From contig OZ345363.1 of NCBI GenBank assembly GCA_977006965.1, positions 1,426,001-1,490,000 of the forward strand: a stretch of DNA of 64,000 bases, read 5' to 3'. The stretch is from Phymatolithon calcareum. Lineage: Eukaryota; Rhodophyta; Florideophyceae; Hapalidiales. Numbering within the stretch: position 1 is the first letter of the stretch; the number at the start of each line of letters is the position of its first letter. The notes under the pieces were generated by a model. It had not been told where the DNA came from and made no database searches. It saw nothing but the letters and a program-made list of their open reading frames with translations. The position numbers and the translations under genes are program-made. This document shows positions 44,673-56,693 of the stretch, one piece after another.

Positions 44673-45292
44673 TGTTGGATTTCAAAAAAAGCATTAGGCC
44701 ACGTGTCCGGTATGGATTACTGGATGAGAGACGATGATATATGATATTTCAACACTCCCCCTCGACTCGAGCAAGAAACACTGATGATTAATTTCTCAGA
44801 CCACTAACGGGAGTTGAACCCGTGACCTCAGCATTTGCTGGGCCCATAACCTGTTGGATGGAGGTTCTAAGGTTGATGGTTGAGATGGTTGAAATGGTTG
44901 AGATAGTTGTGTTGGTTGTGAGATGTTCCTTGGTATATTGTGTCGGGGCTTCAGATCCGGGTTTTATGTAGTCCTCGGATTGAGGTATGATACGAAATGA
45001 TCATTGCACTACTAACTGTGATTGAATCATTCCACAAAAAGATTGAATTGTCGACAGTGATTGATTCAATCAACAAAATGATTGATCAAAAACAGTGCCA
45101 ATGACAATCAACTAAATGATTGAATTACTGACAATCACATGAGCAATCAAGAAATTGATTGAACTGCAACATTGTTAGGAAAGATGAAAAAAATGGATTG
45201 ATTCTATGATAACATATGAGAAATGGTTAGAGAGATATGATATACGATATTGTGTACTGCAACAAGTGCTCCAAGCAGTCCCATTTCCAACA
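44673..45292 (-). mobile_element. 620-bp miniature LTR-type element (TRIM-like)
   Basis: Perfect target duplication acgag at 44668-44672 and 45293-45297. On the minus strand: a 441-bp family-B-like LTR (45292-44852), primer-binding site GGTTATGGGCCCAG (44851-44838), about 85 bases of interior, a polypurine tract GAGGGGGAG, and a terminal segment of 81 bases (44753-44673) starting TGTTGAAATATC and ending CCAACA. The two terminal segments are not equal in length: the short one resembles only parts of the long LTR. There is no coding capacity, so any movement would need proteins from another element. Confidence 0.85.
44797..44837 (-). other. tRNA-3'-half-like sequence in the miniature element
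   Basis: On the minus strand, next to the primer-binding site, AGGTC is followed by ACGGG-TTCAACT-CCCGT, a perfect T-arm with a 7-base loop, and then TAGTGGTC where an acceptor strand would be. No 5' half or anticodon loop is present, so this is not a tRNA gene. Confidence 0.55.
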
Positions 45293-45444
45293 ACGAGTTT
45301 AAGGCATAATTCGATCTGAGACACTTTGACTTTCGAATTTAGTCGTGTACACGTGTACCGAGATCATTCCTTGATATTGAAGTGTGTTTGCGACTAGAGC
45401 TCCAAGCCATCACACTTGCAACACTCCCCCTTGTTCGAGGGACA

Positions 45445-48400
45445 CTACGCCATTTGCTTGCATACTTCCATCTCTTGAGCGAACTTGACTGTCTTGATTC
45501 GATCGAGTGGCTTGGTTAGGGCATCAGCAACCATGGACTCAGTATTCCTGTACTTAATCGAGATCTTTCCTGTTGCAAAAACATCACGAACGTAGTGATA
45601 TTGGATGTCAATATGCTTCTTGCGTTGAGTGATGGCAGCGTTCCTCCCGGTTGCGATTGCACTCTGACTGTCGGTATACAAAGTCATGAGAGTGGGCTTC
45701 TGGAGACCTTGGATATCTGCGATAAGTCTTGACAGCCAAACAGCTTCCTTGGTGGCGGCACAGGAAGCGATGTTCTCGGCTTCACATGTTGACGTGGCGA
45801 CGATAGTTTGTTTCTTCGAACGCCAGCTTATGGCTCCCCCTGCAAGAAGGAACACATACCCACTTGTTAATCGCCTTGTCTCACGACATCCTGCCCAATC
45901 CGCGTCTGTGTACCCCATTGGCACCAAGCTCCCACTTGCACCGAACAGAATCCAATAGTCTCGAGTACCTGCAATGTACCGAAGAACGCGCTTAACACCC
46001 ATCCAGTGACGCTTTAAGGGTTTCTCGCAAAACGAAGAAAGCTTGCCGACCGAGTCCGAGATGTCTGGGCGAGTGCCGACCATCAAGTACATCAGGCTTC
46101 CGATAGCTGGACGATACGGAACTTCGTCTCCAAGGGGCTCGGTGATATCCACTTCCTCGATTGCGGTGTTCTTGTTCCTTGACTCCATTGGGGTAGGTGC
46201 AGGTTTCGAGTTCTCCATACCGAAGCGTTCCAAGACCGACTGCGAAAGATGAAGGGTCCGAAGAGTACGGTCCCGGCGAATCTCAAGCCCAAGGCATACA
46301 CTTGCTTCATCAACGTCCTTCATCTCGAACCGCTTCTTCAGCTCCCCCTTGATCCACGAAATGGCAGAGGTGTCGTTTCCAGCAATCAGTAAGTCATCCA
46401 CATACTGGGCGATGATCATGATGCTGTTTGACTTGTGCCGGACGTACAGACAAGGATCGTTGGGACTGCTTGAGAAGCCGAGCTCGTCGATGAGGAACTT
46501 GTCGATCTTGGCATGCCATTGCCGCGGAGCTTGCTTCAGACCGTATAGTGCCTTCAAGAGCTTGCAAACAAGGCTGGGACGCTTGGGATCTCGAAATCCG
46601 GCAGGAACTTCCCTGTAGATTTCAACGTCAAGGTCACCATGCAGGAACGCTGTCACAACATCCATTTGGTGCAGTTCCAGATCATGGACAGCAACCGTTG
46701 CAAGTAGCATACGAATCGAGGTGAATTTCACGACTGGGGCATACGTTTCACCGTAGTCCACCCCATGCACCTGTCGGAACCCTTTTGCCACAATTCGGAC
46801 TTTTGGGCCTGTATCCTTGACCTTGAAGACATACTTGCACGGTAGCACGTTCATGTCGGAGTTGCGCGGAACCAGTTTCCAGGTATTGTTATTGACGAGT
46901 GACGAATGTTCTTTCTCGATGGCTGGAGACCAGAAGTCGACATTCTCATTTGAAGTCGCTTCCTTAAAGGTCTGAGGTATTTGATGAGAAGACAAAGCGG
47001 ATTCCGATGCGAGATTGACAGATTCGAAGGCAAGCTTTGCAGTGTGCGGGGGAGCTCTCCAGAGGTCCGTGGGTGGTTTTGAGACCCGAGCTGACCTGCG
47101 CAGAATGGGTTTGGCGATCATCGGTGTAGTTACTTCAGATGCCGGTTGTGCTGTTGGTTGTTCTGCATCGTGCGCCTGCTGCCCTGCTTCGTTAGTCACG
47201 TCGAGGTTCTTGTTGTTTTCCTCCGAAATGTCCATAGCTTCAACCGTATCCTCGCATGCTTGGACGACTCCGTCGACTGGAATGTCAGTGGATACATCCG
47301 TTTCAGCCTCACCTAATCCGCAATCCGATTCGTCGAACGTCACATCCCTTGACACAATCACCTTCTTGGAGCTTTGATCCCACAGCTTATATCCTTTGGA
47401 CGAAGTCGCATATCCCAGCATAACGACTTCAAGAGTTCGAGAGTCGAGTTTCTTAACCTTCTTTTTCGGAATCACGTACCAACACTTTATGCCAAATACA
47501 CGTAAGTGTCCCAAGTCTGGAGCGGCACCCATCCATATGTGATGGGGGGTCGTGTTCGAAGGAAGTCCTCTTGACGTAACTCGATTGCGAACATACACAG
47601 CAGTAGCAAGTGCTTCAGCCCAGAACTTCTTCTCGATGCCTCTGTGATGAAGCATCGAGCGCACCAAGTTGAGAAGTGTGCGGTTCATGCGCTCAGCCAC
47701 CCCATTCTGTTGTGGAGTATATGCTACTGTGAGTTGGTGATGTATACCGTGTTGTGCCAAATATGCCTTGAACTCGTTAGAAAGGTACTCACCTCCGTTA
47801 TCGGTCCTAATAGCCTTGAGCTTTGGTGCAGTCGAGAAGTCCTGAACGTTCAAATGCTTAAGCTTTCTCCCAGTATGGGTTTCAGCATACTTGTGGAACT
47901 TTCGAAAACACTCAAAGCTCTCCGCTTTCCGTCGCATGGTGTATACCGTGGTCCATTTGGAGTGATCATCGATGAATGTGATGAAGTATCGAGAGCCTCC
48001 AAGTGATGGAATGTCGATAGGACCTAAGACGTCGGAATGTACGAGGTTGAGGACAGCTTCAGAACGAGTAGTACTAGACTTTGGGATAGGAGCGCGATGA
48101 CCTTTGCCGGCGAGACAGCCCTTGCATGGATGTTCTGAGATTGGATTGGGAGCGAGGTTCACACCTTTGACCACCCCATGACGTACCATATCAGAGATAC
48201 CAGAGGGATGGACATGAACGAGACGTTCATGCCAAAGCTGGAGGCTAGCAAGACAAGAAACTTCGGTAACTTTATTGCCATCTGCAAGATCGAGTGAGTA
48301 GAGACTCTTGCGAAGTGTTCCTGTAGCAACCGTGTCATCATGAGCTTTAACATAACAACGACTGTTCTTGAACGTAATCCAATATCCATACTCATCCATT

Positions 48401-49510
48401 TTGGATACCGATAGTAAAGAGTATCCAAAGTCCGGTACGTACATAACATCCCTGAGTTTGCATTTCGACGGCTTCCCATTCACATTGATCGTAATAATGG
48501 CATCACCCTTTCTAGCGATTGTGGCCTGAGCTTTCGTTCCCATTTCAACAGTAGACGACAGTTCAGTGTACGTGCAGAAGAGTGAGCGGTCAAACGTCAT
48601 GTGGGATGTGCTTCCAGAGTCAATGATCCAGGACTTGGACTTCTCGGAAATGTCGGAATTGCGCACCTTGGCCATCAAGCATACAAAGTCGGAATCAGAC
48701 ATGACTCGAAAAGGTTCCGACTCATCAGTCACAAATGCAGATGGTTTTGTTTGCTTTTCATTCCGACGTTTGTATCCTTCCGGCGCAAGGTGAGGGAATT
48801 TGGTCCAACACTTAACGCTCTTATGTCCGGATCGATGACAATGGTCGCAGTGATCACGAATGCGTTCTCCATCGCGTCTGGCTGTGAACAGTGCCGCAGT
48901 CTCAGCTTTCACGGTTGATGCTTCGACTCTCATGGACATACGCTGCTCCTCTTGCAAAAGTCTGCTCTTCACAAACTCGAGCGAGAATGACTCATCCTCG
49001 TTGCCAAGAGCATCGAGTGCACTGATTAAGCTATCGTACCGTTCCGGAAGTCCGTTAAGCACAGCCATCGCCATTTCTTTGTCGTCGATATCAACACCCA
49101 TTGACTTGAGGGTGGATGCGAGCTGGCGAATACGGTTCGTATAAGAAAGTATTTTCTCGTCCTCGAGCATTGTGGCGGTATAGAACTTGCAACGAGCAGC
49201 CAGTTTGTTCAGTAGTGTATGTCGTTCAAAGATATTGAGAATCGACTGCCACATTTCCTTGGCCGTATTCACATCTTGCACATGCTCGAGATGCATCTGA
49301 GTGAGAAAGTCCGATAATAGCCTTTGCCTTGTTGTCACTTCGACGCCAGAGAGTGAAATCGTCCGCGTCCCGTGCTGGTGGATCGTCCTCAATGTGTTCA
49401 TGTTCATCAAGTTCGCGGAATGATAGTACAAGCTGAATTTTCTGTTTCCAAGCATGGAAATTGGTCTCATTGAGTTTCTCGACCTTCAGTGTTCCTTGTG
49501 AGTTGTCCAT
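45445..49510 (-). pseudogene. A4 gag-pol, one frameshift in gag
   Basis: ATG at 49510 (MDNSQG). A 2-base deletion near 49295 shifts the frame in the Gag body; after it a single frame runs to the stop at 45445. That frame covers the CCHC knuckle, protease IIDSGSTSHMTFD, pre-integrase, integrase (DDHSKWT, TDNGGEY, NGVAERMNRT), RT (QYVDDLLIAG, Leu to Gln in the usual LYVDD context) and RNase H (GYTDADWAG, TDSQSAIA, ADALTKPLDR). There is a 6-base insertion (EHEH) in gag and a 12-base deletion in the RT connection (SQSVLER). All pol catalytic acids remain. Confidence 0.92.
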
Positions 49511-50017
49511 TTTAGGGAGTGTGGGTCTTATATTCTTGTCGAAAATCCATTCGGGGAGTCCACTGCGAGTCAACCGAAGTTAACTATCAAGGCAATCTGT
49601 CCCGTATAAGAAATTTCTTCAAGTCAATGTGACCCGGACCTTGATCGGGGGATGGCTCATTGGCCGTATACCTCTTGTGGCGTTTTGGTACACCTGAACC
49701 TGCAGTCGGCAACACGCACTGCAAGACGTTTTGTGGTATCCTGAAACGGGCCTAGTAAGAATCAAGGATTTTTAACAAGGATACGGAACAGGAAAACCCT
49801 TGTGGTGTTTTGGTACACCTGAACCTGCAGCCGGCAACGCGCACTGCAAGACGCTTAATGAACTCCTGAAGCGGGCCGAATAAGAATCAGCGATTCTTGA
49901 CAAGGATGCGCAAGCAGAAATGAGACAGAGACAGATCGGGGGCGAAGGAGAACCCCGGAGATGATGACGATGATGATGAAACGCGGTGGTTGAGGTGCGT
50001 TGACTGGGCCCATAACC

Positions 50018-50462
50018 TGTTGGAGAAGGGTAGGCAAGTGATGAGGAGAAAGAAAAAGTTTGGTTGAAGGAAAATGGTTGAGTAGAAGTTGAGAGAGGTG
50101 AGAATGAGTTCCTTGGTTTATTGACTTGGCGGACCTCACGTCAAGAATATATAGACCTGAGAACTCAATCAACTTAATCAGAAAACCCTACTTGACGACG
50201 GAGACACTCTAACCCTAAACAAATTTGTCATAATAACATATGACACGTGTAACATGAAAAAATCAAAGATTATCTACTGAGTGAGGGGAGTATAATTATC
50301 ATACGCGTATCATACTTTGACACGTGTGACTTCCAATCTTCTTGATTCAAAGTTCTGAGACACTTTGACTTTCGACTTGATACGTGTACACTTGTACAGA
50401 GATCATACGTTGATATTGAAGTGTGTTTGCGACTAGAGCTCCAAGCCATCACACTTCCAACA
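50018..50462 (-). repeat. A4 5' LTR
   Basis: 445 bp in reverse orientation; primer-binding site complement CTGGGCCCATAACC at 50004-50017. Confidence 0.94.
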
Positions 50463-51510
50463 GTCCCACCGACCCATGTCTATACGTTCGGCACAAGTCA
50501 AACAGCATCATGATCATTGCGTTGTATGTGGATGACTTGTTGATTGCTGGAAACGACACATCTGCCATTTCGTGCATCAAGGGGGAGTTGAACAAGCGGT
50601 TTGAGATGAAAGACCTTGATGAAGCAAGTGTATGCCTTGGGCTTGAAATCCGCCGTAATCGCACAAATCGGACACTTCATCTTTCACAGTCGGTCTACGC
50701 TCAGTCAGTGTTAGAACGCTTCGGCATGGAAAACTCGAAACAATCACCTACTCCAATGGAGTTAAGCAATAAGAACATCGCAATTGAAGAACTCGATATC
50801 ACCGAGTCACTTGCAGACGAAGTCCCTTATCGTTCAGCTATCGGATGTCTCATGTACTTAATGGTCGGAACTCGTCCAGACATCTCGGACTCGGTCGGAA
50901 AGCTTTCTTCGTTTTGCGAGAAACCCCTTAAGCGTCACTGGATGGGTGTAAAGCGCGTTCTTCGGTATATTGCAGGCACTCGAGACCATGGAATCCTGTT
51001 CGATGCAAGTGGTAGCCTGGTTCCAATCTGGTACACGGACGCGGATTGAGCAGGATGTCGTGAGACAAGGCGATCAACAAGTGTCTATGTGTTCCTTCTT
51101 GCAGGGGGAGCCATAAGCTGGCGTTCAAAGAAGCAAACCATCGTTGCCACGAGAACATGCAAAGCGGAGTACATTGCTTCGTGTGCCGCTGCTAAGAAAG
51201 CCGTTTGGCTGTCAAGACTTATCGTCGATATCCAAGGTCTCCAAAAGCCGACTCTCATGACTCTGTATACCGACAGTCAAAGTGCGATCGCGATGGGAAA
51301 GAACGCTGCTATCAATTAGCGCAGCGAACATATTGACATTCAGTAACACTATGTTCGTGATATTGTGGCAACCGGCAAGATCTTGATCAAATACTGCACT
51401 ACAAAGTGTGTGGTTGCATATACACTGACGAAACGACTCGATCGTGTCAAGACTGTAAAGTTCGCTCAAGACATGGGAGTACAGAAGCCAGAGTCTTAGT
51501 GTCCTTCGGT
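50463..51510 (+). pseudogene. Family-D RT/RNase H end
   Basis: It resumes right after the A4 LTR with PTDPCLYVRHKSNS and LYVDDLLIAG. The frame stops at 51047 where Trp of GYTDADW is changed, continues to 51319 (STCEAEYIA equivalent reads RTCKAEYIA), and decays thereafter. A polypurine tract (CAAGGGGGAG, 51511-51520) precedes the D LTR. Confidence 0.9.
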
Positions 51511-51520
51511 CAAGGGGGAG

Positions 51521-51990
51521 TGTTGGAAGTGTGATTGCTTGAAGCGTTAGTTGCATCAGACTTCATTTGTGGACGTATGATCTCAGTACACGTGGACACG
51601 TGTCAACAAGTCTCACAGCTGTGGTTCGAGACCTTCAGAGAAGAATTTTGCTTTGGACACGTGTAGAGATGTTATTGGCCGATACGAATCATACCGTCGT
51701 ACTGAGCATCGAAAATGATGAGTTTTGGTATATTACATGTGTATGACAATATGATATTGTTATGATAGTTTTTTTTAGTGTTACTTGGTCTCCGTCGTCT
51801 AGAAAGGCCCTATAATTTGATCTAGCATGTAGAGCTAGTCTAGATCTTATTTTCAGGACTATAGCCAGGTTCCGAGGTCGGGCAAGGCAATAAACCAAGG
51901 AACTCATTCACTCACAAGTCATCCATACCTCATCCAATTCATCTCAACCAAACTTTTCTCTCATCCTCATCGCATCCCTAACCTCCAACA
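51521..51990 (+). repeat. Family-D 3' LTR
   Basis: 470 bp, same family as 34318-34787 but visibly diverged along its length. It is followed by ACA as in the other copy. Confidence 0.9.
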
Positions 51991-51993
51991 ACA

Positions 51994-52640
51994 GAACCTC
52001 CATGTAGATATATATATACATCCAAGTCTCCATGCAGGAATGCAGTGACGACAGCCATTTGAACAAGTTCGAGGACATGAACTGCCACCGTAGCGAGAAG
52101 AATCCTTATTGATGTGAACTTCACGACAAGGCATAGGTTTCGACGTAATCCACTCCGTGCACCTGTCGGAATCCTTTCGCGACAATGCGAGCTTTCTGGC
52201 AGTGTCTTTGACTTTGAACACATATTTGCAAGGGAGACCGTTCACGCCGGATTTGCGTGGTACTAATGTCCAAGTCTTGTTGCGTGTGAGAGACGAGTGC
52301 TCTTTCTCAGTCGTGGGGGACTAATAGTCAACGTTGTCTTTTGACGTGGCGCGTCTGAAAGTCTTCAGAACTTTTTGAGAAGACAAAGCAGTTTCAGTCC
52401 CAAAGTTGGCGGTTTCGAGAGCCAACAAAGCTGTATGCGGACCAGCATTCCACAAATCATTTGATGGTTTTGAGATACGGGTAGAACGACGAAGTATGGG
52501 TTTGGCGACTAATTCCGGAATTTCGTCAGCATTTGAAGTTGACATAGATTCTTCTATAGAGCCATCACCGTTGTTCTTTTGATCCTCCACTGCACTCTCC
52601 ACTATCGTGTTATCGACTTTCACGGCAATCTCACACATGT
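51994..52640 (-). pseudogene. Remnant E: Copia linker and RT start
   Basis: Minus-strand ILRRSTRISKPSNDLWNA and GLPCKYVFKVKDT match the Copia linker/RT start. There are frameshifts and deletions throughout, including a run of TA repeats near 52007. It differs from family C at 34318, so it is not simply the other side of the D target. Confidence 0.8.
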
Positions 52641-52939
52641 CGGCATAGTGGGGTTTTTGCTCGACCTTGATGATCGCTAGAGGAATTTCGGCAGCTTTCT
52701 CCGTTTCAATTGCATTGTGATATCTTTGGTCAAACTCTGCATTTAGAAAGCTAATTGGTATATCCGTTTTAGGATTCCCAGTTTCTGGTCAAAGAGTGTA
52801 TGCGTGGTGCTTCAATCGCAAAATACTTCATTCGCAGTGTGACTTCAGAGTGCTTCTGTTAGATGACATCATCATCAACATCTTTCAACCTATCAAACCA
52901 ACATGCCTAACCTCGAAGAACAGTTTTGCATGTCGATGT
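52641..52939. other. Unassigned 300 bases
   Basis: Probably more of remnant E; no recognisable motif. The segment with CTCGAAGAACAG near 52910 could be the end of an unknown LTR. Confidence 0.4.
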
Positions 52940-53327
52940 TGTTGGAGGTTAGGGAGAAGATGAGGTGAAGGAAAAAGATTGGTTGATGTGAAATGGTTGA
53001 GTAGAAGCTGAGATAGGTGAGAATGAGTTCCTTGGTTTATTCACTTGGCGGATCCCAGGTCGAGCATATATAGACCTGAACACTTAATCAACTTGATCAA
53101 TAAACCCTAATTGACGACGGAGACACTCTAACCCTAACCAAATTTGTCATAATATCATATGACACGTGTAACATGAAAAAATCAAAGATTATCTACTGAG
53201 TGAGGGCGGTATGATTATCATACCCTTATCATACTCTGACAAGTGTCACTGCAAATCTTCTTGATTCACAGTTCTAAGACACTTTGACTTTCGACTTGTC
53301 ACGTGTACACGTGTACAGAGATTATAT
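52940..53327 (-). repeat. Truncated family-A LTR, reverse orientation
   Basis: Starts (plus strand) TGTTGGAGGTTAGGG and keeps most of the LTR, but lacks the outer edge of U3. It abuts the oppositely oriented LTR at 53328. Confidence 0.88.
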
Positions 53328-53629
53328 CAGAGTATGATAAGAGTATGATAATCATACCCTCCTCACTCAGTAGATAATCTTTGATTTTTTCATGTTGCAC
53401 GTGTCATATGATATTATGACAAATTTGGTCAGGATTAGAGTGTCTCCGTCGTCAATTAGGGTTTTTTAATCAAGTTGATTGAGTTTTCAGGTCTATATAT
53501 GCTCGACCTGGGATCCACCCAGTGAATAAACCAAGGAACTCATTCTCACCTATCTCAGAATATACTCAACCATTTCACATTAACCAAACTTTTTCTTTCT
53601 CCTCATCACTTGCCTACCCTTCTCCAACA
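53328..53629 (+). repeat. Truncated 5' LTR of A5
   Basis: It begins inside U3 (AGAGTATGATAAGAG) and ends TCTCCAACA, followed by the primer-binding site GGTTATGGGCCCAG (53630-53643). About 140 bases of U3 are missing. Confidence 0.9.
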
Positions 53630-53643
53630 GGTTATGGGCCCAG

Positions 53644-54124
53644 TCAACGCACCTCAACCACTGCGTTTCATCATCATCGTCATCATCTCCGGGGTTCTCC
53701 TTCGCCCCCGATCAGTCTCTGTCTGATCTTTTGTCAAGAATCGTTGATTATTGCTCGGCCAGCTTCAGGGGTTCATTAAGCGTCTTGCAGTGCGCGTTGC
53801 CGGCTGCAGGTTCAGGTGTACCAAAACACTACAAGGGTTTTTCATGTTGCGTATCCTTGTTAAAAATCTTTGATTCTTTCTAGGCCCGTTTCAGGATACC
53901 ACAAAACGTCTTGCAGTGCGTGTTGCTAGCTGCAGGTTCAGGTGTACCAAAACGCCACATGAGGTATACGGCCATTGTGCCATCCCCCGATCAAGATCCG
54001 GGTCACATTTACTGGAAGGGATTTCTTATACGGGACAGATTGCCTCGATAGTTAACTTCGGTTGACTCGCAGTGGACTCCCCGAACGGATTTTCGACAAG
54101 AATAGAAGACCCACAATCCCCAAA
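53644..54124 (+). other. A5 leader
   Basis: Untranslated leader with the same diverged two-unit repeat as A1 (about 53745-53970). Confidence 0.8.
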
Positions 54125-54729
54125 ATGAACAACTCGCAAGGAACACTGAAGGTCGAGAAACTCAATGAGACCAATTTCCATGCTTGGAAACAGAAAATTC
54201 AGCTAGTACTATCATTCCGCGAACTTGATGAACACATTGAGGACGATCCACTAGCACGGGACTCGGACGATTTCACTCTCTGGCGTTGAAGTGACAACTA
54301 GGCAAAGGCTATTATCGGACTTTCTCTCTCAGATGAACATCTCGAGCATGTGCAAGATGTGAATACGGCCAAGGAAATGTGGCAGTCGATTCTCAATATC
54401 TTTGAACGACATACACTACTGAACAAACTGGCAGCTCGCCGCAAGTTCTATACCGCCACAATGCTCGAGGACGAGAAAATACTTTCTTATACGAACCGTA
54501 TTCGCCAGCTCGCATCCACCTTCAAGTCAATGGGTGTTGATATCGACGACAAAGAAATGGCGATGGCTGTGCTTAACGGACTTCCGGAACGGTACGATAG
54601 CTTAATCAGTGCAATCGATGCTCTTGGCAACGAGGATGCGTCATTCTCGCTCTCGTTTGTGAAGATCAGACTTTTGCAAGAGGAGCAGCGTATGTCTATG
54701 GGAGTCGAAGCAACCGTGAAAGCTGAGAC
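54125..54729 (+). pseudogene. A5 gag, left half (cut by element F)
   Basis: ATG at 54125 (MNNSQGTLKV). Stops at 54287-54289 and 54299-54301 break it; the rest of Gag is readable to ATVKAETD. Element F is inserted at 54730 and the frame continues at 60623. Confidence 0.92.
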
Positions 54730-55160
54730 TGATGAAATTGTCTGAGTTGAGAACGGTTGCGCTGGGGGTACACCAGCGCGAAGAAATGAACAACAGCTGG
54801 AATGCGCCTCGGGGAACCCGCGGAACTGGTCGCGGTGATATGCCGTGCGCGATAAAAGCTGTTGGTTAGTATCTCCGGTCACTCCTAAGAGATCCGGATG
54901 AAACTGGGGGGAACAAGACGTGGACGGCTTTGTTTATTGTGAAGTGACGGTGTGGTAAATGATGATGATGGTTGTGAGCTGGAGTTAGAGTTGGCTAGTG
55001 TAGGCTAAGCAAAATACCACCGTCGTAGCGAAGAAGTCTCGAGTTTGTTGGTACAGGCAGGATTTCGTTTGGCAGAAGTGGATCATAGCTCTGTACCGTC
55101 AGGTGCATGTTCGCATGGCATCGCATCTTCTAGGACGCAAGCCTTTGGGGAATTTTAACA
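54730..55160 (-). repeat. F 3' LTR
   Basis: 431 bp. On the minus strand it is preceded by an A-rich purine tract (AAAAAAAAAGATG) at 55161-55173, the likely polypurine tract. Confidence 0.95.
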
Positions 55161-55178
55161 CATCTTTTTTTTCGATGC

Positions 55179-56693
55179 CTAAGAACATGCTGAAAACCAG
55201 TTCTTGGCATCGGTTTCGATGACGCACTGCTCCACGAGATGGTTCATGGTGTGTGTTTCGAGAAGTCTTCGTAAAGCACCGTTCGAGCGGACTTTAGTTA
55301 ACCCGTCGGCAGGATTGTGCTCCGATTTGATGAGTGCGATATTAGACATAGAACGGTTGTTATGGGCCTCCCGTGCTGCGTTAATGTCGATCATCAAGCG
55401 GCGCTCAGACGTGTATCTTGCGCTGGTGATATTTTTAAACAGAATGTCCGAATCTGTTAGCATGAGAATTGGAATAGGGCGTCCGAGCAGGGCTTGAAGG
55501 TCATGCTGGAGAAGGTATGCATGGTCAAATCCGTGAACAAAAGCAAATGTTTCGGCAGTAGAGGTAGAGCGCGCAATTCGGCGCGACTTGTGTGATGAGT
55601 ATTCAAGTACAGCACAGCGGTTGCTGGCGTCCGCGAGGAGTATAATGTGTCCAAGTTGTGATTTTCCGTCCTTACAATTTGAGAACGACGCGTCAACGTA
55701 CACAAGCAAGCGCAGAGTCTCCTGGTCAAGATCGGGGAACTGAAGAGAAATATGTGCGGTGCTCTGTAGGTACATGATAATACGGTTGAGGGCCTTGACG
55801 GCTGAAGGGCCGAAGTTCACTTCTGTTTGCTGCGCAGCGAAAGACGTTGCACAAGCACCATCCGGTCGAGTGTGGATCGTCCACGCGACTTTCGCACGGG
55901 AAGAACGAAACAGCTCAAATGGTGCACTGAGGGGTAGGGTATGCATTTTCATAATGTAATTGCGTTGCGACATGGAGCGTAATTTTTCGCTGGTGGAATC
56001 AATTTCGATCCCGACGAACATGAATTTAGGGTCAGTTGAAGTTTTGATTTCGAACTTCTTTGATGTGATTGACTGCATCCGGACTTTCTCATCCTTGGTT
56101 GCAGCATTAAGAACGTCATCGACGTACGATCCTGACATTGCAACGAGCATGTTGGCAACAGAGCGGGAGAACATGGCGAAGTCGCCAATGGTCTGGGTCA
56201 TCTCTAAGTCATTGATATGATGCTTTGTCAGCGTTTCGTGCCAGTACTCGCCACTGTCCGACAATCCATACTGCGGGCGGACGATTTGGGCGAGTTCGTC
56301 ATCCTGCAATTTGAGCATCTCTGGGCGACAATAGACTTCGCGCTGTAGGGGAACTTCTGCTTGCAGGTACGCTTGTTTCACATCGGTGCTCCATATGTCA
56401 AACTCTAAAATTGTCGCGAGCGCGATGATAACCCTGACTGACTTTTGTCTAATCGCGTTTGATGAATGTACGATCATGCGCTTTTCTTTGTCCCGATGCC
56501 CGCCCAGAACAAACCGTGACTTTTTCTCTATGGTGCCGTTCAAGAGATGTTTGATAGCACGTACTATACGAGTGGGAAGAATGTTTGGGTTGTTTCCAGC
56601 GTCGCGGCGTTTCACGATCCGAAAGACGCCACGAGAAACAAGAAACAAGTCCTTGCATCTCCTTGCGGTCAGCCTCTGCAAAGTCCTTTGCAC
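55179..56693 (-). pseudogene. F reverse transcriptase and RNase H frame
   Basis: 504 codons, no native ATG at its start since it is the continuation of pol. RT: RIVRAIKH, RFVLGGHRDKEK, IWSTDVKQAYLQ (first catalytic Asp), PQYGLSDSGEYWH and SYVDDVLNA (catalytic Asp pair, about 56105). RNase H: VYVDASFSN, STSTAETFAFVHG, MLTDSDILFKN and SEHNPADGLTKV. It ends 20 bases from the 3' LTR. The catalytic acids are all present; a frameshift near 56640 separates it from integrase. Confidence 0.9.

Larger units (their letters stand above)
45315..50462 (-). mobile_element. A4: family-A element with nearly intact pol and a truncated 3' LTR
   Basis: The 5' LTR is at 50018-50462, primer-binding site at 50004-50017, leader at 49511-50003, gag-pol at 45445-49510 and polypurine tract at 45424-45434. 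Only 109 bases of the 3' LTR remain (45315-45423). It lies between integrase and RT of element D. The missing middle of D and the missing LTR part suggest one deletion after insertion. Confidence 0.9.

Noticed and set aside
44797-44851. A tRNA gene
   Set aside because: Only the 3' half is tRNA-like; no acceptor 5' strand, D-arm or anticodon loop.
34318-51990. Firm claim that both D LTRs belong to one insertion
   Set aside because: The order fits, but no matching target duplication is present and the two flanks belong to different elements, so I keep it as probable only.
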